Shown one piece after another: positions 36,734 to 48,059 of a stretch of DNA of 64,000 nucleotides; the first letter of the stretch is position 1, and every line of letters starts with the position of its first letter. Below the pieces are notes generated by a model. It ran no database searches. It was not told where the DNA came from and was given only the letters and a program-made list of their open reading frames with translations. The position numbers and the translations under genes were made by a program. The stretch is from Tyto alba (Eukaryota > Chordata > Aves > Strigiformes > Tytonidae): positions 12,961,387-13,025,386 of the forward strand of contig NW_024881321.1 of the NCBI RefSeq assembly GCF_018691265.1. The letters run 5' to 3'.

Positions 36734-38068
36734 TCCTATTTCAGCCAGACCTCACAAATCTCCAGCAGGAAAGTGCTTTTTTATTGTAAAGCTAAATTGG
36801 CATTCATCCAGAATTCCCTGGGAGAAAGGGTTTTTTAACCACATTGATTTAGAGAAACATAGAAGCCTTATTTATTCAAAATCAAGGATATAAATATTTT
36901 AACAGCAGCAGGAGCCATAAAGAGAAGGCAAGCATTCAAAGTTGTTGCAAATAAAAAAAAACTTCCTGTTAGGTTTTCTAGAGCTAATGGTTGATGATAG
37001 AATTTGGAGAGTGCAGAGAAATAGGTACAAAGAAGTACTTGTCAATAATAAGAACAACAGCACTGTGTTTACAGTCCAATGTTTAAAGCCAAAATAGACA
37101 TTTTTTTTCTTTGTTTGATCTGAGGAAAAGTTATCTGCAGCTCACAGGCCTGAATTTGAGTCTTCTTATGTCACTCAAAAGGAGTACTGAGATAACTGTG
37201 CTAGAGATGACAGTCTAGTAACCCCTCTAGCAAGGCAAACCTGGGGGTGTGTGTCATGTTCTCTGTGTATGGGCTGAAAGCACTCTTTCTACTTAGAAAT
37301 GCTCTCTTTTGTTCTCCTATAGTGTCTGAAATTAATTCTCAAGAGATATGAAAAGTTTAAATTCATCTCATAGAAGAAAGGTCTCTTCAATTTCCATAGG
37401 AACAAAGAATCACAAGATGAATGTAAACCTTTTTTTTTAATTCTTTTTCTCTCAAGGCAGAACAGCTCACAGAAGTCATAAACCAGATCCCCAGCTATAG
37501 CAACTGTTATAGCACCATTAAAGTTAGAGGGTTCCCCTCCAATATCTGTCTCTGTAAGACACACATAAGAATAAACCAATACTGTTCAATCTCAACTACA
37601 TAAAAAACTATGAAATGAGATCAGATTATTTGTAATTATACATTTGCAACATACATTATTGCTAACCAGACAACTGCCAGGACAAGAAACAAAAACGGAT
37701 CACTTACTGAGCTACTGTACTATAATAGAAAATTTTCCTTCTCTCTAAGCATTTACACAGCATTATACTTGTTATAATAAAATATGACTCTAAATAAAAT
37801 AAAATAAGTAGAGAAATTTTATAGATTAAAGAGACAGAAATTTTGGAGACCAAGATCAAATATCTAGACATGTCAAATCACATTATTCAAACCGTATTCT
37901 GAAAGATCAAAACCAGAGTTCTGAATCCTGAAAGCTAGTGACATTACCAATTGAGAGCCATCCAGAACTACCTTACTCCGGTTTGGCAATTCTCCATTAA
38001 ATTTTCCATGAAAGCAAACATATTCCTAAAACAGCTAAAATACATGGCTAGAAACATGAATAAATATA

Positions 38069-38106
<38 letters not shown>

Positions 38107-38842
38107 TATAATTCCATCAGATACACTTTTCAAACTCTTGGTGCAATGACAAGCTTTCCCAGTTTTATTTTCAGCAAGCAATCTAAAAGAGTGTCCTATT
38201 AATGGCTTTCATTTACAACTCCAATGATCATTCACATCTATTTTGGTAAGATCTTAATAACATGCAGTTTCTAATTCTAAAATAATGCCTATGCTATTTG
38301 CAGATTTATCAGGGGACTAAGGAGCCTCTTTTCTCTTACATTTAACCCATAGGCCTTCATCTCTTGCTTCCTCTCAATAACTCTCTCATTCCCCACAAAA
38401 TTATCAAAGCCCACTTGCTTGCCCTGAAGTTTATCTTCTGTTGACCTTATCTATTAACCACAAACAAACAATATGAGCAAATAATAAATAGCAAGCCCAC
38501 TCATAGTCCAAGACAAGTCAGAACAGGAGCTGTGCAAGCACAGCAGTGTCCACCTCTAACTTGCATCATGAGCCTATGGCCCTGAGACCAGAGGCCTGAA
38601 CATAATCTCCATGCACAGACTCCTCCACCACTGCATGGTTTTGACAGAGAGAGAACTACAGTTACTCTCTTAATGGTGGATTTTCAGATGGCTTTCTTTG
38701 CTTCTGACTAAGGTCTGCACAAGTTTTGGAAACTAAGTAGAAGATGGATAGATGTCCTGAAGACCTCTACATAAAAGTCTTTTATCTGTCAAAGACTTCT
38801 GAGCTGTCATTGTAGAAGAAGTTACAACTTCCCTTGTAATGT
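36734..38842. other. Intron stretch with no gene
   Basis: Unique AT-rich sequence with a long A31 run (38074-38104). No exon-like frame was recognised. Confidence 0.5.
38074..38104. repeat. A31 homopolymer
   Basis: Uninterrupted A run of 31. Confidence 0.95.
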
Positions 38843-38847
38843 AAGCA
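38843..38847. repeat. Target-site duplication, left copy (AAGCA)
   Basis: Five bases immediately left of the LTR. Identical to 39910-39914. Confidence 0.85.
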
Positions 38848-39034
38848 TGTCGTGGTTTGAGCCTGGTCAGCAGCCAACCACCACACAGCCATTCTCTCTC
38901 CCTTCTCTTCCGGCAATAAGAAGGGACAGAGAGACAGGCTTGGGGTTCGAGATAGGACTGGGATGGGGAAAAAATCCCCCTTTATGGGCACGAGCAAAAG
39001 GCAGACTCGTTAGGGGAAGAAAAAAACCCATACG

Positions 39035-39040
39035 TTTATT
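39035..39040 (-). promoter_or_regulatory. LTR poly(A) signal AATAAA in PCDH9 sense
   Basis: TTTATT on the plus strand, so AATAAA in the direction of the host gene. It could in principle end PCDH9 transcripts early within the intron. Confidence 0.55.
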
Positions 39041-39741
39041 ACAGACACTAACAACACTTAGTAGGACAGTGAGAAACATTGCCACATCTTGAGAACACCT
39101 TCCCCCCAACCCTCCCTTCTTCCCGGGCTCAGTTCTGCTCCCAATATCTCTACCTCCTCCACCCAGTGGTGCAGGGAATGGGAGGTGCAGTCAGTGCTGC
39201 CACTTCCTTTATCTTCAGTGGGGGAGCTTCTGGAACTTCTTCCCCCTGTTCCATCGTGGTCCCCCTCTCACAGGAGACAGTCCTCCACAAACTTTCTCCA
39301 ACAAGAGTTACTCCCAAGGGCTGCAGCGTTCCCCACACTACTCCGTCATGGGTCACTAACTTTCTCTGACTGGATTCTCTCCCACGGCTGCAGCCCTTCC
39401 CAAGCTGCTCCGGCGTGGGACTCCCCCGCATGCTGCAATCCTCCCAGCGCTGAATTACAGCAGCGGGGCTACCTTTTCACATGAGACCCCGGCATTCTTT
39501 GGGCACAGCACCTTGATCAACAAGGCAGAAGCCACAGGCCATAAATCAATGTCTGCTCCACCGTAGATCTTCATGGGTGGCAGGGTGGGCCGCCCTGCCA
39601 TCTCACCACAGGATACAGGGGGGTCTCTTCTCCGGAACACCTCCCCCCTCCTTTCTTCCTCTGTTCCTCCACTGACCTTGGTGTTCACGCAGCTGCTGCA
39701 ACTCCTCCTCACAAGTCCCACTGCTCATCACCATGTCCCTT

Positions 39742-39749
39742 CTTAAATA
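39742..39749 (-). promoter_or_regulatory. LTR TATA-like box in PCDH9 sense
   Basis: Gene-sense TATTTAAG inside the U3-like part of the solo LTR, about 160 bases in from its 5' end. It would fire toward the PCDH9 terminal exon. Confidence 0.4.
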
Positions 39750-39909
39750 CATTATTGCAGAGGCGCAGCTGATTGGCTCAGTTTCCAAACAGAAGTGAAG
39801 CTGACTTGGAGCTGGGGGAGCTTCGAGAAGCTTCTCACAGGGGGCCGCCCCTATATCCCCCACCACCACCACCACCAAAAAAATTCCACCTCTCACTCAA
39901 CCCACAACA

Positions 39910-39914
39910 AAGCA
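39910..39914. repeat. Target-site duplication, right copy (AAGCA)
   Basis: Directly abuts the LTR end and is identical to the left copy. Confidence 0.85.
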
Positions 39915-42900
39915 CTTTACTACTTGAGCATTGATTAGGTGCTTGTTCAAGTAGCCATCAACAAGCATTAATGACTTTGTTAATTATTTCCCTTTTCAAG
40001 CATCCTAGTCTTGGGTCACTGAGAAAGCAGCAAAGGGAAAAGTGACTTCTGCTTAGCCTACACAACAGAGATTTTACTGAAATTAGCATTGATACAAGCT
40101 TTTAATGTCTAGCTTACAACAGAGAAAAGTAAATAGAATATAAGACAAAAGACACAAAAACCCTCACACACAATCCTTAGAAGTTCTGGTAAAGCTACTC
40201 TATGAACACAGTTACAGAGCATCTGAGATAAAAGCAATGAAAGTGTCTTCCAGCTCTGATAATGGGGATGCTGTTTCTTAGGCATAGCCATGCTGTAAAC
40301 CTACAAGATCTCTCTTTGTGTTCACACATCATTCCCAAACTCTGGACATATAGACCCTGCTAGCTGGATCCTCTAAGGGGCAAGTAATTCCTCTTTTCAT
40401 CCTTACACTCAAAATGCTTTGCTCTTCTTTTACATTTTCTTAAGCCACTTGTAACACATGTAACACAACAGAGGGACAGATTCTAAAACATTCATCTTCC
40501 TTAATAATTCCTTTGTATATTTTTACAGAATGTTTATTTATAATTTGATCCAGATTAACAGTGAATTTACAGAACCCATCACCTTTAAAACTCTGGACAA
40601 AATAATAGAATAAAAACCAACAGACGAACAACAAAACATACATCCTTAAATGCTCCCCTAGTCTACCAACATCTATTAATTCTTTTTTAAATTTCAAAAC
40701 AGAAATAACTGAAGTCTCCTACTCTCAATGAATGAAATAAAATAGGCAACCTACTGTATTTCTAAATTATCTTTCTTTAGTCTTTTTTATATGAGGAAGC
40801 ATTTAACACACAACCATACTGAACACCGTTGTAATAAATATACTGGGAAAGTGAAATTATTACTCTTTATCAACAGGTTTTATTTCTGGATAAGTAACAA
40901 CTAGAAAATATCATATCACTTTTGTTTCATCAAAAGAATGGTTATGATTATGGGTATTCTCAATATAATCCAAATGCATGAAGAGAAACAGTATCTGAAA
41001 ATATAACTGTAAGGAATACAAAAATTATTTTATTAGGCTAATTTCCAGACCATACTCCCAGATAAAGTTTTTGGAGATGAAAAATACATCATATTATTTT
41101 CAAATCAGGAAATGCAAAAGACTCAAGACACTCCAGCTCACTCTTCAGAGTATACATTTTATGTGAGATTAATATATATAAAAAAAAATGAGATCATAGC
41201 TAAATGTGCAAAAATGTGCCAAATGTGTCACTCAAATCACTCATTAACAGTAAGCTGATTAGCACAACATATTTTAGTTCAGAGTGAAATTCAAAGCCTG
41301 TTATGGCAAAACAATTTAGGTTTACAGAATTGCATCGAGCACTGTTATGCTTGACCATGCTAATACAGCAGTTTTTATTTCAGAAGCACTGGGGAGGGAA
41401 GCATGAAATCATTAGTAATTATATAAATATTAAGGCCACACAACTGGCTCTATTACTGTTTTCAAATGGTAGCATCCACAAATTCAGCCTGTAATAAACA
41501 CTAATGCATCCAGAGACGAGAGTGCTGACACATGAATGGGGTGCTTTGTCAGACTTGCATAAAAATGTAGATGAACTGCAGGAAAAGAAAACCAAAGAAT
41601 TCAAAGGGTTTCTTGATTGCCTTCTTTAAAATGCCAAGAACTTAAGCTGGCCTTTCTTATCTTCCTCTACATGCATGTGACACTTTAGGAGGTCTTTCTT
41701 ATTGTACTATAATTCAGTAATTGTTCCAGCTCTGTGCACCATGCCTTCCTTCCAAAGGGCAGCATGAGATATATAATTCTGGTAATGAACAGCTGCATAA
41801 TTTAAGGGTTGAACTAGCAGGGCACTTTTCCTTATTTGTGTTTTTTTTTTAGCAGTTGCCAACATATTCCAAGCCTATATAGGAATACAATCCTTTGTCT
41901 GCCTTATTTCACATCGATGATATATGTTGAGACTCGGTCATGTTCCAGAAAGCAGATTTTATCAGCTGGAGTACCAGAGGAAGCTTGCCTCTGATTTTGC
42001 TTCAAAGGGCAGCAGTACAGAACTATAACGAGGTATTTTTTTTTCCCCAGTCATGAACATTGTCTGTTCTATCATGAGGACTTGTTCAAACCTGGTGCTA
42101 TCCACTTTCCAAAGCACAGTAGACAATCACAGAGCTATCAAAGGCATTTCCACACAACATTTCTCTCACCAAGGCTAATCTTCCAAATGTTAAAAAGGTC
42201 CAGGCAGCTAGGCCCTTCAAGATGAAAGCTGCATGCTGATTAATCAGACGCTTTTTTATTCTGTTCTGGCAAGTGTTCCCTATTTGTAAATAAAAGGTTT
42301 ACCCTGGATTTCCTGTAAACTAAGGAGCATAAGGCAGCTTTGGACCAGACTCATAAAGCAACAAAGCCTTCTGCTGTTGCATCCACAGGGGTAGGTTGTT
42401 TGTTCTATCACAAATATACTTTCAGGTGTCCTGGAGAGAATGAGCTAATCTAATGCAAACATCATTCCAACATGAAAAAATTATGTGGCAACCTCAAAGT
42501 CGCATGCTTATTAATTACATTCTTTGGCTTCCAGCAGCACTTTAATTGTTGCTTGCTTGAGGAGACCTGTCTGCAATTTCTGTCATTGCAGAAGTTCAGG
42601 CTAGCTTATGATGTTTGCCACAATGTAACCCAAGTCCTTCACAGAAACACACTTATATTAAAGACGAACACATTTATTTATGTCGCAGAGTGCTGGCTCT
42701 CTATTCAGATGGTAAATAGGTAGTGTGAAAGAGATGTGACAGACCCAGGAAGACTAGAAATTGTCTTCAAGCTGGCAGCCACTGTGGTTCACTGACAGCC
42801 CGAATTACTTTCAGGCAGTTTGGCACATCTCCATTTGTCACACTTAAAAGCTTGAGCCAAAGATATCCAATTAATACAGAACACAGTATTTCTCCCTCTT

Positions 42901-45900
42901 TGAAGCTGGAACAGAAATGCAAATGTTTAAGATTCACAGCGTGCATCATGTCACCTACACATCACAAACAGATGTGAAATAGTTATAAGTAAAGCATATG
43001 TAACTTAACTTGCATCACACCCTCTTGGCTGCTGCTTACCTCAGGTTATCTTCTATGCTGTGCATACCACCAACGCACTATTTATTCCAGACAATGATTT
43101 CTCATGTAGACCAAATCCCTCCTGCTGTAAATCATGCAAACAGCTAGCATAAATAGTTTGTGAATATAACAAGTATCAGGGAATGAACATTTGAAATATC
43201 TATCTAGACCAAGAAAGGGAAACTGTTCCTTCCTCCCCTGAATTTTGAAGGCAAGGTGAAGGTTGTTTATTTTGAAAGTAGCAGAACCTTCATGAATCAA
43301 TATCAACTTTGGATGTTATTATATAAGTCCATCCATCACTGCACAGCAATAACAGCTGTATCTTTTGCTATGACCCTATGCCAGTTTCTATATGATTTGA
43401 TTTGAATTATTGGTAGTGTAGTCATGTGGGTCAAGCTTATATAGCTCCTGTATGGACAGAATTTTTGTCGAATCACAGCTTTTCCTTGGAAAATTTTCAC
43501 TGTCTATAAGTAAGTTTACAAAAGTCTTCTTTTATCCAGATGAGTTTTTGGTGTTCAAAGAAGATGAGAAAAAATGCAGCACTTTCACAGACTATAAATG
43601 CTTATCAAAAAGACCTGTGAGGTTCTTCTTTAGATTTTCACAGGCCAAATTAGGTACGTAAAATAGACACATAGAAGGCTACATTCCTGTCAATCTATAA
43701 TCAAAAGCTTAGAAACACTCATACTTTTCAAGTAACTGATGGTACAGATCTTTTGAAAATGCAATGAAGAAATAATAAGGGTTAAATAATGAATAAAGAA
43801 TGAGAATGGTACTTTCCCTGCTCTCTGTTATCTGAAGAAAGCTGCAGCTGGCCCCCTTCTTTGTTTGTTCCCCTTGAAGCAGCCATGAAAATTGTTTTAA
43901 AGAAAAATTTTCTGAGATTCTTATCTGAGTTACTGCTTATTCCCAGACAAAACCTGATATTGAACTCAATCTGCTAAGAGCTCTTCTAATATTATTTCAA
44001 GTTTAGTGGTGTAAATAAGATCAGAATCACTGGCTTTAATTGCCAATTAACATATTTTGCCAACACTTTTCCTGCTTAATGCCATGGTATTTTTGACTGC
44101 AAACTCCAGTAATAAATATAGCAAATAAAATGTTTGCTAGGCAGGATATTTCAGAACAAATTTTAAAACTAATCACTGGCACATATTCAATTTTTCAGAT
44201 ATTTTTACACTGAAATGTTCATATATAATTTTATCTGCTTTACCTTCACCTCTCAACATACATGGTATTCAGAAAAATAAATCAATTGATAAATATTAAA
44301 TAAGAAGGAATGCTATTTAATGATAACTTATTAAAGAGAGTAATGCATTATAAAGAAAAATATACAAAAATCTGATGCAGTTTTTTAATTATATGGTAAG
44401 CATAAGTAGTCTTGTAAATACTCCTAAAACTATTTCACAGTTTAAAACAATACCAGAACATCAACTATAAAACAGCATTTAAAGGTTTAAGAAGTAAAAA
44501 CAAAGAAACAGATTTTTTGTTGTTGTATTAAACTAGAATTGTGAATTTTGAGACAAAATCAATGCAAAGTAAAGTATTTCTCCCCTTCCTTCATAAGCAT
44601 GTTAAGCACAGGAAAGGAAATTAAATCAAATCACAGAAATTATAAAAGTTTTGCAGAGCAACAACCATTAAATAAAATGTTCATAAATTGACTGGAAAGA
44701 GCCTATGACTCTAATATAACTTTAGAGCGAAAAATAATTTTTTTACTTTTCAGAGGATAGCCTCCAATAATGAAGGTGAAATTCTATATAATACAAGGTT
44801 CATTCAGGTTAAGGTTATGAAAAAAAATCTAAATTATGATCTAATTTATTTGAACTTGATTGTTTGGGTTTACATTCTAGATCTAGTTATCATTATGAAA
44901 AGAAAGTACAGGTTTGCCTTCTTTTTTATTCACAATGTTGATTAGCAGAGGAATAGTTTCGAGCAGTAGTCCGCTTTCTACATCACTGACATATATGCAC
45001 TTTGTTACGCAAAATCTTCAATAATTAGCCTTTGTGAATCATTTGATAATATTCTCTATATGAGAGAAATGGATACGATTGAACACAGGTAGAATTTCAT
45101 GTCTAGCCTTATATATCTCTTCAGCAGATTATTTTAGATTTGACATTATTTTTTTTCCATTTTATGTAATCCAGTCAAATAGCCTAGAATGCTAACCCAC
45201 TAAAAGTAACCTCTTAGTGATTTCAGTGGCTCACAGTCAGCAAATTAAAAAACCCCAGTGCCTGAGTGAGATTGCATTTGGGATGTTTTTCTCCTGGAAC
45301 AACCTGTCCCAGGCACAGAAAGGAAACAAGCATGGGGCAGGGATCATTCCTAGCAGGCAGGCGGCATGCAGCCATGCTGCTCTGGAGATTGACCATGCTG
45401 GCTCACATAGATGAAGGCTATTGCCTTGACACAGTCCCAGGAGTATTTATTGTATAGGGAGTCTCTGTAGCAAAACCAGTATAATACATCAAAGATTTTT
45501 TTTAATTTGTATAATTTTCTGCTAATAAGAAAACAAATTTAATCTTGGTTGTCTGGAATTATATATGTGAGCAAACCATTAAAAATGTCCAGTAAATAAA
45601 AATAAACTTCGACTAAAGGAAAGAACATTTTTTCCCCCAGAGATTTTGGTCTGCATTTGAAAACTTATATAACTGTAAATACATTTCCTACATTAAATGT
45701 TATTGCTACAAATAGTACCCTTGCCTGTGTCACATTTTATCCAGTCCTTGGAATTACTGCTTATATTTCACTGTTCTATCAATACCTTTCCAGAAACACT
45801 TTTGTTTTGTTTTGTTTTGTTTTTTTGAAGGAGGGAAAAAAAATGCCTTTCTTTAGAAAAGAAGTTTGAGGCAACTTCCAGAAGAAAAGACTGTAATGAA

Positions 45901-46194
45901 CTACTCTGTCACAAATACCTAGTGGAACTGAAAAGTGAAAACAGAAGATGATTCATTACACTTGTCTGCTTACAGATGATTGTTTGAAAGGTCACCCAGA
46001 AGAAAAATGTCCTCCAAACCAAAAAGGTATGCCTGCTAAGGAAAATGACACTCATAGGACAAAAAATTGCTATACTTATTACTCACATTAAGAAAATAAG
46101 TTTTTCACTGTTCAAATACACAGATTTCACTGTTAGAACACACTATCTATCCGGTAAAAAACCCTCCATATATGAATTTCTTATTTTCTTCCTG

Positions 46195-46210
46195 TATACA
46201 CACACACACA
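46195..46210. repeat. Short (CA)n
   Basis: About eight CA units. Confidence 0.85.
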
Positions 46211-48032
46211 TAATCAGGTTACTCAACAGCACCATGAACACTAATTATGGTGTGAATCTACAATCTACAAAAGTCTTGAGTAATCAGCTATCTTTAAATC
46301 TTCCTCTACTCTTGTGTGCTTTGCAATCCATACTCCATTATACCCATTCGTTGCTGTAATTGCCGTCCCATGATGTTTACGGTGAAAAATAATTCCATTA
46401 GAAGATGCAGCATTCTCTCTCAGCTCAGAAGGACATTTTCTTCAGATACACCCCATTTCATTACATAGGCTGAGAAGTAGTAATGTTACATGCATTTAAT
46501 TGGATATAACTGGAGAATCTAGATCAAGGTTCTGATCCTCCATCCTAAAGAAATTGTTTGTGAAATATGAGGAATTTTAACCTAATGTAAAGTCTATAAA
46601 TAATAGAAAGAATTCCCTCAATTAGTTGCTCCTGAATGAGAATGTGCTGTAGGGTATGGTCTGAATTCATAATGTAAAAGAAAATTTGCAAAGGATTTAT
46701 ATGAACAAATTGTACAGTGTCTCAAACCCAGAAATATTCAGCATGAGATTTTTCTTTTAAATACTGTATATATGCTTCTTTTGTCCTAAATATGTCATGT
46801 CAACAGTTATGTGTTTACTTTATGCACTGCAACACTAAATACCTCCTCAGCTGAAGTCATCACGGTTGCACACCAGCATACAAGAGCCAACTGGCTGTTT
46901 AATGATAACAGAGATGCTTTGCTGAATGATTTGTATAATAATACAAGGACACACAATTTAGATAATGAGTTCTTTTAGGGATTTCTATACTTGGATGTGA
47001 TGTTACTGGAATCATCCTGAAGCTGGAGGTTTAGTAGGTAGAGGAATTCCTATTAATGATAACAATAAAAAGGCATGCTGTGAAGGTAACATGGACTTAA
47101 GAGAAGTCCAAAGAGCTCTTAATTTAAATTATTATATTTCACATAAGTTGAATAAATATACTTAAATTGAATGCATTAAAGAAAATGAACAAAATTATAG
47201 GTAATAAACATCTTAGTTCTTTTGGACAAAGTATCTCTAACTGCTAAATACCTGCTGTCAGTGCTGGTAATCATCCACCTTTAACTGAAGTCCTAAATTT
47301 TAGCAAGGATAAAGTTAAAACTAGAGTAAGAATTAGAATTAGAAGACAAAATGAACAAAAAAAATATTCATTCTTTACTGAAGACCACATAAAGCACAAG
47401 GACATGTATATATATAATTTCTTGATCATAATTCTACTTACAGAACACATTCAAAATTGTGTAGGTGCACATGTGTATGGATAAGCATGTCTTTCTACAC
47501 ATGTATACTTCCATATAGCAACAGTTAAACACATTTAAAGAGAAAAACAAAACTAAGCAAAAGTATTGACAGCTCTTTTTTGAACTTCAATGAACTTCAC
47601 AGCTTGCAAGTCCTTTCTACTTCAACTTTATCTTTCCAGTTTGATAACACTCCCTTATAAATTGTCTCATAATATTATTACTTCAGCATCTTTCAGTTCT
47701 GGACAGAACTGAAGATTTGCACCACTCTGTGAACATGTGGTGACTTATTAAAAGGTAACAGTGCTCAAGTAATTTCTTTCAATTGAACTATCCATTACAG
47801 TGTAATAATGACCAAGCACACAGACTTGATCAATACAAAGGTACATAGTAGCTGTCAAACAGCTCCACTAACCAGGGTAAGTAATTCAACATTTTAAAGA
47901 CTTAAAGAACCAACCAATTAAAGACTGGATAAGGTCAAATATTATTGATCATAGATTCAAGTGAAATTTCTTTTGTTGCTTCTTCTTTTGATTTTGCTTC
48001 TAATCCAAGTATTATTTCATTGAAAATAACCA

Positions 48033-48059
48033 TTTTTTTTTTTTTTTTTTTTTTTTTTT
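48033..48059. repeat. T27 homopolymer followed by CCCCCAG
   Basis: Uninterrupted T run. The following C-rich CAG resembles an acceptor on the plus strand, but no exon follows it. Confidence 0.95.

Larger units (their letters stand above)
38848..39909 (-). mobile_element. Solo LTR, long songbird-type ERV (1062 bp, sense to PCDH9)
   Basis: In the minus sense it starts TGTTGTGGGTTGAGTGAGAG and ends GCTCAAACCACGACA, with TG...CA ends and perfect AAGCA duplications on both sides. It has a TATTTAAG box (plus coordinates 39742-39749) and an AATAAA signal (39035-39040), the order expected of U3-R-U5. It is far GC-richer than the intron around it and contains a roughly 69-bp imperfect internal tandem duplication (39289-39424). 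There is no gag, pol or env, so it is a solo LTR. Open frames on both strands (up to 131 codons) reflect its GC content. The intact duplication suggests a comparatively recent insertion. Five-base duplications and the ACCACGACA end favour an ERVL-like assignment, but the exact family is not known to me. Confidence 0.9.

Noticed and set aside
38847..39896. Cluster of frames of 70-131 codons on both strands
   Set aside because: All lie inside the solo LTR and follow from its high GC content. None resembles gag, pol, env or a host protein.
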